From Isoetes taiwanensis (Eukaryota; Streptophyta; Lycopodiopsida; Isoetales; Isoetaceae), in contig JAJEKV010000058.1 of assembly GCA_021234155.1 (NCBI GenBank), forward strand, positions 693,814 through 757,813: a stretch of DNA of 64,000 nt, read 5' to 3'. The notes under the pieces are model-generated. The model searched no databases. It was given only the letters and a program-made list of their open reading frames with translations, and was not told where the DNA came from. Of this stretch, positions 45,590 to 55,327 are shown one piece after another. Every line of letters begins with the position of its first letter. Position 1 is the stretch's first letter. Both the position numbers and the translations under genes were made by a program.

Positions 45590-46554
45590 ACATTATTCAT
45601 GAATTCCAGAGCACTGCCACTGTTCAGAAAGGGCAAAATGATTCTTTAAATGGAAAATGGAATAGTATTGGAAGATATTATGGAAAATTTAATTTATTTC
45701 AATTGCATTGTTCCAATACTAATAGTAGTCTTTTCTATGATTGTGCTAGAATATCTGGACTTCTGTAAGAGGGACCTGGACACCAGCTTTGATCTCAATG
45801 AAGCCATCAGATACAAGGGTCAGATTAATACTCAGGTCAATGCTTATCAGGATTTTTACTGGAAATCAAAAATTCATGAGAGAATCTTCCCTAGACTCGA
45901 AGAATTCCCGGTGTCAGAGATTCAATGGGGTTATGAGTTCTGCAAGAGCACCTACCAGATGTACACTGTTCTGGTTTCTGGAAATCAACAGTAGGCATAT
46001 GACAGAAAGGCAGTTTACATATTACAGAGAGTGCTACTACCATCACAGGGGAAAAGCAGATGTCTATGGGAATGTGTTGATTCTAATGGCCACATCCTGT
46101 GTCTCTGATCTTCTGGAATGCTTGGATTGGGGGAGACACACCAACTTTATCCTGAGCCCGACCTTCTCTGACCACTTTCCTTTCCTTGACCCATAAATCT
46201 TATTTCCTTAGCCAATAGTGTTGTCAAATTTTCATCCTTCATTTTCAGGTAATTGGCGACTTCGTGCTGCTTCAAGCTTTCTCAGACATTTCAGATCTTC
46301 AAGGAACAGATTTCTAGTACAATTCCTATTTTGACAAACTTCAGGAGATATCGGTTATGTTATGCAGTTCTTTGCATATCAATCCTTTTTTGGTTATGCA
46401 TTGAAATACTTTAATATTCTACCTTATGTTTCTGCTATATATTTTGCTTAATCATATTGTAGTATCTTGATCCTCCATGATCAAGTACTTCAACTACATG
46501 TACTTTTTAATCTATAATTAATGGAAAAAATCTCATTCCCTCAAAAAAAAAAAA
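45590..46554 (+). other. LINE-B 3' region and poly(A) tail
   Basis: Coding-like but frame-broken sequence (frames 45650-45994 and 45789-46196) follows the zinc motif; it could be a decayed RNase H region, but I cannot show catalytic residues. An AT-rich 3' UTR ends in 15 consecutive A at about 46540-46554, immediately followed by GAAGAAGATAATATC belonging to LINE-A. Confidence 0.6.
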
Positions 46555-46555
46555 A

Positions 46556-47530
46556 AAGAAGAAGATAATATCTCAATTTTCAGTTTCCAAAGATTTCATC
46601 TTGGTTATGTCTAGCCCGTTTATATTCCATGCACATAACCTGATGGTCGCGACTTTCTATTCGCGATCCTCTACCACTACTTTGCCTCCTCTCCAATAAG
46701 CGTGTTGCCCATTTTGCCTGGCCTCCTTCATTTTCTGGATCTCCCCTTGCCTTATTGCCTTGTGCTTTTGTTAAATTCTCGTTTATCCATTAGCTCAGCC
46801 CTTTTCTGTAAGACCTGGGATCTATGTTCCATGCTGGCGAATTTGACCACAATGTTTCTCCCTTCTTCGGATGGCCGGCCTACTCGAAAAGCATTGATTA
46901 TACCAGGTTCCCTTTTCAGTCAAAATTTTCCGGACCTCTTCCTTTGTATTTTTATGATCCCTTTCTAACAGCCCCACAAATCTCAAATTTAACTTTCTGA
47001 CGTCGCTCTTGCTATTCCAAGACATTATATATTCGCTCATTTAATTTATTAATGGCCATAGTACCGCCTTCTTCAGCTCCCATACAAGCCTGTTGTAGGT
47101 CAGATTCTTGCCTTGGATTTTCCTTCATCTTTATTATATCCTGCCTAATAGAAATGTTTTCTGCCCTTGATTGAAGTGATTAAGTCATACTTTGCATGAG
47201 TTCAAGCATTTTCGCTTCCCAGATTGCAGCTTCTTTTTTGGAGTATTCCATCATTTCCAATATCTTCATCATTAAATTGCGTGACACAGAGATTTCGGTA
47301 AGCATCTGATATAGGAACCCTTGTGTGCTGTCAAAGCCCATCCCTGGTACAGGTTGCATCCCAACAGTAGTAGGTGGGCAAAACACAGGGGGCATTCCTG
47401 TCTGTCCCATCGTCTGTGCCATGCCAAGGGACGATTGTGCCATGCCAAGAGACGACATTGGCTGAACAGAATCGTGGTTGTACTATCCCTGTTTTATCTG
47501 ATTCGTCCCAAACTATATCAAACAAAGTTG
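46556..47530 (-). mobile_element. LINE-A, 5' part: ORF1 and start of endonuclease
   Basis: Reading the minus strand from about 47530 down: an ORF1 protein, then the start of ORF2 with LCAWNINGLDITKMKSLETE (about 46640-46580), the WNxNG start of an APE endonuclease, and DIIF at the junction with LINE-B's poly(A). The remainder of the endonuclease and the reverse transcriptase are at 20880-23752. About 100 residues of endonuclease are missing between the two halves. Confidence 0.72.
46775..47458 (-). pseudogene. LINE-A ORF1 (L1 ORF1p/Transposase_22-like)
   Basis: The first frame (47458-47180) has methionine- and glycine-rich repeats (SSLGMAQ twice) and a helical end (EISVSRNLMMKILEMMEYSK) that could trimerise. 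After frameshifts, VRKLNLRFVGLLERDHKN and KEEVRKIL (47040-46940) and then, in another frame, AFRVGRPSEEGRNIVVKFAS followed by HRSQVLQKRAEL (46890-46790) match the RRM and C-terminal domains of L1 ORF1p-type nucleic-acid chaperones. This is a different ORF1 type from the DUF4283 protein of LINE-B. Confidence 0.65.
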
Positions 47531-47894
47531 CGTATTAAACGGGAGCAAATCATCGAAACGAGAGCGAAAGGAATATTCCTCAAAGATTCCTTTTTTTTTT
47601 TACAAAAGGGGATAAAACGAGGTTAAAAAAAAAAGATGCATGAAATTCTATTTTGACCCCCCCAAAAGTGACTAATTTTTTTGTGCAACGAAAGAATTGA
47701 CTTTTTTAAAGTGTCATTTTTCTTAGCAAATAGAATGTTCTTGAAGTATATTTTATGAGAGAAACCCTAATTTCAGAGGATAAAATATTTAACAAAAAGT
47801 TGAAGTTAGTCCGTAACTGAAACTGTAGTATTCTCAAAATTTGAAGATAGAATCTTCATATTCACATGCAAAATTTACAGTTTTTTTCTAAGAC
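47531..47894. other. No gene recognised
   Basis: AT-rich sequence between the 5' end of LINE-A and the stop codon of the DUF7869-like gene. I looked for an inverted match with 55328-55700 as possible element termini and found only a 12-bp word (AAAGATTCCTTT, 47578; inverted at about 55625-55636), which is too short to rely on. Confidence 0.35.
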
Positions 47895-50800
47895 TCAGTT
47901 ATGTGCAAAAGTATGAGGAGTGATGAAGGAGGGATCCAGGACGTCATCATGTTCATTTATGCCATCCTCATCACCTTCACTTCTTTCACTGTCACTAGAG
48001 GAAGTGCTTGAGTTATCTTCCTCATCACTATCAACAGATGGTGTAGCATTGCCACCACCTTCTTCATCCTCTTCTTCGTAATTACAAGCTTTTTTAAGCA
48101 AATTGATAGTCCTCCTCGTAGACGATTGTCAGATTTCAATTTAAAATCATAGCACAATATAGTCACGTCATTAAGGATCAGCTCATCCCTACAACCCACC
48201 TTCTTGGACTTTCTCCCTTTTCCTTGGCTTCTCATTTCTAACTCATATCTACCTTCAAAAGCATTTTCTGAGCGTGTTGCAAGCCAATGAATCTTGAGTT
48301 TAGTGACTAAGCCTTCCTCCTTGACTGTGTCAAGCACTTTTGCTATCCGAAAGGTCGATTTGTCATCCTCCTCGGTTGGAAGAGCAATTAGCATACCCTT
48401 GGTAATTTCGTGTGATATTACCTTGAGGCTCATTCCTGCGTCTTGGTTCGAGGTACATGACTCGATCCTCGCTCTTCTTCTAACTCGCAGGTGCTAATGT
48501 AGCATTGCTTGGACCTGCTTGGTGTTTGGGGTTGATGGAAGGTGTTAGGCCATCCAAATGGTTCTTGCAACCGTCTTAGAGCTATATTTTTTCACAACAA
48601 TTTTTTTGTTCGAGAAAGAAATTACTCCACCACATCCGATCTTCTTCTAAGAAGTACTTAAAGCCCGAGGAAATTCCATTTTCATGGCTTTTAAGGATGA
48701 CTCGGGGTACTTTTCTTCCTTTGGACTCCTTAGGATTTTTGAGAGGAAGTTGTTCTCGCACGCTCTATGAAGGAAGTGTCCGGAATATATTTAAGGAAGC
48801 GTAATCCTCTCGGTGGACTCCAGTCCGGTGGTATACTTCTTCCCCAGAAGAAACTTCGCCATCCTTCAAGTAGAACTTGATGTGATGTTGAAAGGTGAGA
48901 TCATTCAACTTGTTCACGCCTTGTTCTCTCATGCAACGTTGAGAGAAAATAAACTCTCTGAAATCAGCAGTCTCCTTAAGAAGATCGATCACTGAAGTGG
49001 GAGTGTAAGAATCTTCAATAATTCGAACTAGTGTAGGAAGAGAGAAAGCCTTCTTCCTTCTAAGGCGCACAGAAAATCTGCTGAACATTTGGTCAATTTG
49101 ATCATGAGTGTGGCCTACAAGTAAGAAACCGAGCTTCACTTTTCTAAAGATCCCTAGCTCCACTAACATAGCACAGTATGCAAAGAGTGTTTGATTCTTG
49201 TTCTCCCTTGTAGTGTTGTCAAGTTGCAGGTAAAGCACTGGTGGTAATTGCTCTTGCTCGCACAGGACCTTGTTAAGAATTGTAATTGTGAGGTTCGGGT
49301 CACCATGCAAGTTTGGATATGTCAAAAATACTTTGCACTTTAGACTTCCTTTGAAGACCATAGCTCCTACAAGGTGGACCTTAACAAAACATTCCTCCGC
49401 ACATCTTTAGGAATGTTCAAGAATTGTGGTAGAGTAGTTTTTTTTGGTCCATTCCATCAATCACAACAGACATATATATTGCGGTGGACGTTCAAGAGCT
49501 TTTTTTCGTGGCTTGGCAAGCTTTCTTCTCTCTCTGCGCTTGTTGTTCACGATGTCCGGCAAGGTTCTCATTGCACAATATCTCAGAAGAAATCAGGTCA
49601 AAGCACTTTCTTTAAAACAAGTGAGAGATTGGAGAACGTGAGCTTACTTCTTTCGACCTCTGTCTTTGCAGTTTCTCGTTGACTCTTTAATTCTGCACAC
49701 CTTGAGCAAACAGACATTCTATGTTTTCTGGGAATTTTCACAAGACCGAATTCACTTTTCCACAAAATCGGTGAAGTGTGAGTAAGAGATGTCTTTGAAG
49801 CCGAAAGCAAGTCTCGTTGTACTCATTGAAAACATCTTTTTGGTGATGTTATCGCTTAAATGATACATGTTGTCATTAGGTAGTTTCTCACATGTTTCTC
49901 TGAAATATTTCTCCATCCATGACACAAAGAAAAAGGGCATGCATGGTTACAACTCTTCTTGGTCCACAATGATCATCGATTGCTGGATTTTTGTCCAGTC
50001 TTTTATGTATTCTAGACATTCTGGTGGACCCTAAACGGTGGACAACCATAAAACATTTCTGGCAAACTTCTTCACGGTTAATGTAGTGCAAGAAGGTGTT
50101 GCGGTCTGGTTTTACATGATAAGCTAAGTAGGCATTCTGGTCTGCCAATGTCATGGAACTGTAGTTGTCTCTAACTGCCCGTAATTTAGCCATGTTAAAT
50201 CTGTTAATGCAACCCAATGAGCAGCATTTAGTTCTCAAGAGTTTCCTCATTTTGTGTTCATCCATAAGATTTCTTCTTCTTACAGAGGAGCACGCCCTCA
50301 AACCAAAATCCACCTTGAATTTCTTCGAAGATTGGCTGGAGAACATGTAATCTCTTTGTTCCTCGTTGGGGTTTTCATCTTCTGATGAAACTTCTACTCT
50401 GGGGGTGACTTCCTCTGTCCTGAGTGGTGTGTTTGTAGAGGAAAACAGACCACGTGAAGTTGTTCCCGGAAAAGGCGGTGGTACAGTGTTAAAGGATGGT
50501 GATGGCCCATAAGAGGTTGTGGCATCAGCTGTTCTTGTACCATCTTGAAAAGGAGTTCTTGCAAACATCTCCTTTAGAGCGGACTGGAATTCTGCAAAGC
50601 CATGTGTCACAACCGTTGTGTGAAGAGGAGTGCATGCTGGAGCATCGTCCTCATTTGTAGTGAAGTCCTGGTGAGAGAAATTGTAGTGAATCTCACAGTC
50701 TTCTTTACTTTCTGTGTTCCTTGTATGTTTGAATGAAGGGGGCGAAGCTACAAATGGGGGGGAGGGGAGTAGCTTGTTCTTGAACACCCGTTGTTGTGGA

Positions 50801-51063
50801 GCTTCTGTAGGTCCCGGGGATGGAACAAAGGGTGGTGGCAACATGCTCCGAACAGGACTTGGTGACGGTTGGAAGGGTGATGGAAGTCTGTTACGTGCTG
50901 GACTCGGTGTGTCTTCGAGAAGCAACAACGACGAAGATGATGTAGGAGTCGGAGAATGCCGGTCTTCAGTAGAAATAACGTTGTTCCCAAGCGTGTCCTC
51001 AGAACTAGACGAGTTTGAGACAACAAAAGGTGGTGGAAGCTTGTTCACGAAGCGGTTCGTCAT
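47895..51063 (-). pseudogene. DUF7869-like protein, possible transposase of the methyltransferase element
   Basis: The minus-strand ATG at 51063 opens a 390-residue frame: a proline/serine-rich, probably disordered half (PPPFVVSNSSSS), then a cysteine-containing domain (KCCSLGCINRFNMAKLRAVR, CQKCFMVVHRLG). Later frames give WMEKYFRETCEKLPNDNMYH, PRKHRMSVCSRCAELKSQRE, SVVIDGMDQKKTTLPQFLNI, YLQLDNTTRENKNQTLFAYC and FLLVGHTHDQIDQMFSRFSV. The spaced DGMDQ, LDN..ENKN and GHTHxxID motifs are those I associate with DUF7869, a family widespread in eukaryotes with a possible RNase H-like fold. A C-terminal module (TKGMLIALPTEEDDKSTFRI) and an acidic tail end at 47895. At least five frameshifts or stops break it. 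It is divergent from the methyltransferase gene, 754 bp away. Confidence 0.65.
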
Positions 51064-51817
51064 TTTAACAACTGCAAAATAGTGAAGAGATTTGAGAAAC
51101 CTTCTGTAGTGCAGAGCTTTTCTTATTCCCGAATACACGCCCACGTAGTACAAGTAGAAGTTCCAGTACTAATCAAGTGAAAGTCAAAATAAAAGCTATT
51201 CTGGAATACACAGGATTAGGATAATAGAGCCAAACGTATTCCGCTTCACATAGGAAAAGTGCAAGACGAAAATGATACCTTTAAAAGGAAATTTCGGCGC
51301 CTTCAGTTGCGTATTCCAGTCTCTGAGCTCAAGTCGCCAGCGCCAGCGCCTTCGATTAAAATATTCAGAGACTGTATTCCGATCGACATAGAGAAAAATG
51401 GAGAGGTGAGTTAGAAAGTACAACGTACAATCATTTGTGTGCTTGTTTGTTATTCCCGAATACACTATCGCCTTCACTCGAAGGCGAAGGTGTATTCCGG
51501 AATACACTTTCGACTTCGCGTGAAGGCGAAAGTGTATTCCGGAATACACTGTCCACTTCTGGGTTTGAAAGGTCTTTTCTTGCGCTATTTTTAGGCGTTT
51601 TTTAGGCTTTTTAGACTTGTTTAAGCCTGTTTTTGTGTCAAGGTTGCACTCTTGTTTTTGCCTTTTTGACCTGTTTTTGTACTATTTTGTCTTTTGTTTA
51701 AGACATTTTGTATTCTGGAATAGCTTTCTACCACTGTTTTCACTAACAAAGTCGTGTTTACACTTAAATGTGTACAGGCAAGAAAGCGGCAAGAAACATC
51801 AGAAGAAGCCCATCAAG
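51064..51817. promoter_or_regulatory. Shared divergent promoter region with palindromes
   Basis: The 754 bp between the two start codons contain at least three full copies of a palindrome near TATTCCGGAATACAC (about 51459, 51490 and 51531, spaced 30-40 bp), one TATTCTGGAATACAC at about 51202, one TATTCTGGAATAGC at 51710, and several half sites (GTATTCC at about 51236, 51314 and 51375). The spacers also contain inverted CTTCGxGTGAAGGCG words. The palindromes may be binding or modification sites for the encoded proteins. A T-rich stretch and TGTGTACAG|G at 51770-51778 could be a 5' UTR intron end. Confidence 0.6.
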
Positions 51818-53176
51818 ATGTCCCAGAAGCCGCACCCACAGAGAAGGGTTGAAGACGATGCTGCGCCTGCGATTTACGAAAACCCTCAAACGCAGTGGTT
51901 CTTTACTAGAGGAACATCTGGAAAGTACAGTACCCTTACCTTCTTGCATGTTTGTCGGAGTGCTGGGAATAAAAGGTACGATGACAGAGAGTTTGTTTGC
52001 ATGGGCACCATACAAGCTGTTAGTGAAATAGCCGGGGAGTCAGGACAACGAGGCAGACTACCCTTTGCGACGACCCAAGGATTTATTCATGTTGATGAAG
52101 CCTACTTTAGAATGATCAAAGTAAACCCGCCGGCGCTTTACAAGTATGTGTCTCACTACATCAACAAGAAACCGCTCAGTGTGATAATCAATGAGATTCG
52201 AAGCACAACAAGCGAAAACTTCGCTTACAGCGAGTCAGAGAAGGGGGAAGAGGAAGATAATGGGAGTGCTTCAGTGAGCCCATCAGGGAGCCCATCAGGG
52301 GGGTCATCAGATGGAGGGTCCCAAGAATAAGAAGCAGATGTTCCGCCAGTGCCGCCAAAAAAACAAAGCAGGCCAAGAGCCAACATAGCCGCTAAGGAAC
52401 CAAAGAAGCGGAAGGTAAAGCAGCTTGAAGTTGCTGAAATCGACGAGGAACAACCAAAAATGAAGAAGGGAAAGGGCAAGGCTCCTGGGGTGGCCATTAA
52501 AGAAAAGAAGGTGGATAAGACCTCAGAGAGGATGGAACAAATAAATCTTAACAAGTACGTTCAAGGGGTAATATACTTGCCAGTAACTTCCATGAGGTTG
52601 CCACTGAAGAATGAAGCTGGTGAGCGCCCCCTTCAGGTTCGAAAAATCTATGCTGATCATTTAAGAAATTTGAAGGACAGAATAAAGAGCAACCCCAATG
52701 CCCATGTTGCTCCAATTGTTGTTCTTGTTGATGTAACCCGATTGCATGGACCCCAAGGACTACTGACGAGAAAAATACTGATTACTTACATGCACTATGT
52801 CCTTGGGGGAAACCACCGCTTCAAAGCAAGGAGACAGTTTGTACAAAGAAAAACAACCCAAGATATCTCTCGTGCTCTGCTTGTTCTTTCTCGTGGGCCC
52901 GACATTGCATTTAAGAAGCCAAAATCGTTGCCAACACGCACAATGCTGACAACGAATATAAGCTGAAAATGAGCTTTGTGGACAAAATCAGGTTCATGCA
53001 CAGGGAATATATGATATTTAAAGACAAATATGGAGATGATTTGAAGAAACCACAATACTCATTGGAACTAAAGGAAGCGTGTCTTTGTGGAGTGTCAGCC
53101 AAATACGGCGAGGCTAACAAACGGCGCCTCTAATACCACACGACAACCGGTTCCAAATAGCCTTCGAGATGGCAGA

Positions 53177-53242
53177 GTAAGTTGTTTTTGTATTCTGGAA
53201 TACCCTGCAGCCCTCCCACTGATATCGCTTTCTTCTCTCCAG
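53177..53242 (+). other. Intron 1 of the methyltransferase gene
   Basis: Donor GTAAGTTG, acceptor TTCTCTCCAG, 66 bp. Despite its size it contains one copy of the element palindrome (GTATTCTGGAATACC, about 53191). Confidence 0.7.
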
Positions 53243-53473
53243 ATTTGGGACCTATAAAACGAAATATTCACCATGTTCGAGCGTGGTGATTTGAAAAGCA
53301 AAGGAAAGGTCTCCGAAAAGAAAAAAGGATCCGACGTCCCCAAAAAGGAAATGACAATCACCGTGGTGGCGAAAATGCGTGGGCTTCCGCGGATATGGAT
53401 ATACTAGAAAGGCTACGCAAAAAGGTTGTCGATAAAGAATTTACACTCAAGAAATGTCCAAGGAGCTCCACAA

Positions 53474-53857
53474 GTAAGAATGCCACTTTGTTTTTTGTTT
53501 GGTAGGGAGAAGTGTAGTTCGAAAAACATTGGCTCACACACGAAGGCCAAAGTGTATTCCGGAATACACTTTGGCTTTCATGTGTGAGTCAAAGTGTATT
53601 CTGGAATACACTTTGCCTTTCGTGCGAAAGACAAAGTGTATTCCAGAATACACTTTGGCTCACACGGCAAAGTGTATTCCAGAATACACTTTGACTCACA
53701 CACGAAAGCCAAAGTGTATTCTGGAATACACTTTGGCTTTCGTGTAAGAGCCAATGCGTATTCCAGAATACACTTTGGCTTACAGTTTTTTGAATAGTTC
53801 TTTCTTGTTGCTTTCCTTTTTAGTTTTCTTCCTTCTAACGTTTGTGTGGTGTTACAG
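53474..53857 (+). other. Intron 2 of the methyltransferase gene, carrying the palindrome array
   Basis: Donor GTAAGAATG after ...TCCACAA, acceptor GTGTTACAG before CCAGAAAAATG, 384 bp. In phase 2 it joins SKELH to QKNVITCQTC. Most of its length is the six-copy 42-bp repeat array. Confidence 0.7.
53549..53778. repeat. Array of six palindromes with 42-bp period
   Basis: Units AAAGTGTATTCCGGAATAC... (24-bp palindromes of form AAAGTGTATTCYRGAATACACTTT, written in two overlapping pieces) start at about 53549, 53591, 53633, 53669, 53711 and 53753, i.e. steps of 42, 42, 36, 42 and 42 bp. The spacers are variants of GGCTTTCGTGTGAGAGCC, themselves partly self-complementary. The centre alternates CCGG, CTGG and CCAG. 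The array lies entirely inside intron 2 and is bounded by the same GGCTCACAC word on both sides. Confidence 0.92.
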
Positions 53858-53996
53858 CCAGAAAAATGTCATCACATGTCAAACCTGCTTAATGGAACAA
53901 TTAAATGTTGACAGCTGGGAAAGGTGCAAAGAGCTTTATCCTATCGCAACCTCAGACGAAAGGATTGTCCAGTATGCCTCAAATGTTGAAGGCTGG

Positions 53997-54057
53997 GTAT
54001 GTTGATTTGTTTTTTATATTGTTGTTTTTCTTGTTACTAGGACGTTCTTTTTTGCAG
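53997..54057 (+). other. Intron 3 of the methyltransferase gene
   Basis: Donor GTATGTTG, long T-rich stretch, acceptor TTTTTTGCAG; 61 bp. It joins EGW to SKKKNKD in frame. No palindrome is present in this one. Confidence 0.7.
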
Positions 54058-54506
54058 AGCAAAAAGAAAAACAAAGACCTGCCGGAGGGCTTCATGCACT
54101 TGGTCGTGACAAATAGAGAAGAGAGGGAGGGGCGGACAAAAGTGTTCTAGATTCTGAGCCCTCCGATTACGAAAGGTTTACAATGTTCGATCAAAATAAC
54201 CTATTCTCTATTGTACACGGTGATTGCACCAAATTACCCAAATCAATAAAGCCCCAAGATTTTACCTTGGTAATAGCTGACCTTCCATATGGATTCAAGC
54301 TCAAAGACACCGCCACGTACTCTGACGACCCGACCATTTAAAAACTCGAGTTTAATGCTTTTCGTCGACGCATATAAAGATTACCACGCGGCAAAACATT
54401 GGAGGTTGGTCGTATTTCACTCAAGCATGCAATCCGGCCTTGTGGAAGCTGGTTTTAAAAATCATTTTGGTTCCCCTACGCAAGCTGGTTATGAAAACAT
54501 GGTTTG

Positions 54507-54657
54507 GTAAGCACTTATTCTGTAATACATATGTCCTTATATTTGTTTTAAGTTCTTTTCCTTTTAGTAACACCTGCGAGCAATGATAGGGGTTTCTATT
54601 CCGGAATACGTTTCCTTCGGCTGTACTTAAATCCTCTTTTCTTTTTTTGTTCTTAAG
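54507..54657 (+). other. Intron 4 of the methyltransferase gene
   Basis: Donor GTAAGCAC, acceptor GTTCTTAAG; 151 bp, splitting a TGG codon to join YENMVW to YKTNINY. It contains a palindrome variant, CTATTCCGGAATACG, at about 54595. Confidence 0.7.
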
Positions 54658-55327
54658 GTACAAAACAAATATAAATTACCATGGCGGAGGCCCTAGACTG
54701 TTGAGTAAAGTCGAATATCTCCACGTCGCTTATTGGAGTTTTGATGGGAAACGTACAATGGAACACTTCAACACAGCAGCGTGTCAGAACTTTTCGAACG
54801 TGTTGGAGTTTCCAGCGGTTTTGCAGAAGCTTCAGGACCCTAGTGCACAAGGAAGAATAGTGAATCACTATCAGAAGCCACAGAAGTTGATTAACCATCT
54901 TCTGGACATGTTCTCACGTCCAGGAGATTGGGTGCTCGACGCATTTTCTGGCTCTGGTACAACTATTGCTTGTGCACTAAAAAAGGGCCGTAACTGTGTA
55001 GCAATTGATATTGATAAGGAGGCTGTTAGTTTTATTAAAATGAGACTTGCTGCTTTACCAACTCTACCAGACGAGAATCAAGGGTTGGGGGCAAAGTCTA
55101 ATTCTGATTTTGCTAAGATGACATCATCAGAAATACAGCCTCCCTTTACAAGCTCCTTAGATGACGAAGCTACTTTTGCAGAGTTGAAAGAAGTAGCTCT
55201 TGCTGCCATACCGGAATCAACTACTGACACTGAGAAGCCTAAGTCACCAGAAAACGGTGAGAAGATACAAACCGACCAAGCAGAGAGCAGTAAGAAAAAT
55301 GAAGAAGACTACAATTTAGATCTCTGA

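Larger units (their letters stand above)
23753..46554 (+). mobile_element. LINE-B, plus-strand non-LTR element, interrupted by an LTR element
   Basis: The plus-strand ORF1 (DUF4283 type) starts at about 24218 and ORF2 (APE endonuclease, reverse transcriptase, zf-RVT) runs 42447-45589. A poly(A) tract at about 46540-46554 marks the 3' end. Between 25277 and about 40703 an LTR retrotransposon interrupts ORF1. Directly after the poly(A), minus-strand LINE-A sequence begins, so LINE-B inserted into LINE-A. The exact 5' end is uncertain; 23753 is the point where LINE-A homology stops. ORF2 has frameshifts and an internal deletion, so the copy is inactive. Confidence 0.8.
51818..55327 (+). pseudogene. 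ParB-like domain plus beta-class N6A/N4C DNA methyltransferase, five exons
   Basis: Exons I read: 51818-53176, 53243-53473, 53858-53996, 54058-54506 and 54658-55327, all with GT-AG introns. An unknown N-terminal region (NPQTQWFFTRGTSGKYSTLT...) ends in an acidic Ser/Gly stretch. After an in-frame TAA (52328) comes a basic linker, then a ParB-like domain: YLPVTSMRLPLKNEAGERPL, AHVAPIVVLVDVTR and VLGGNHRFKARRQF, followed by AKIVANTHNADNEYKLKMSF. The methyltransferase has catalytic LVIADLPYGFKLKD (motif IV, exon 4) before DWVLDAFSGSGTTIACALKK (motif I, SAM binding, exon 5). That order is the circularly permuted beta class of bacterial DNA methyltransferases (PF01555 type). An acidic, lysine-rich tail ends the protein. 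Besides the stop there are frameshifts near 52915, 53135, 53330, 54145 and 54335. Base specificity (adenine or cytosine) is not deducible. Confidence 0.75.

Noticed and set aside
53549-53778. CRISPR-like regular array
   Set aside because: The repeats are palindromic, the spacers are near-copies of each other, no cas genes are present, and the array lies in a spliced intron of a eukaryotic gene.
54289-54510. Separate 73-residue gene
   Set aside because: Its sequence (FVDAYKDYHAAKHW...GYENMVW) is exon 4 of the methyltransferase gene read in the frame following an indel, and it splices in frame to exon 5.
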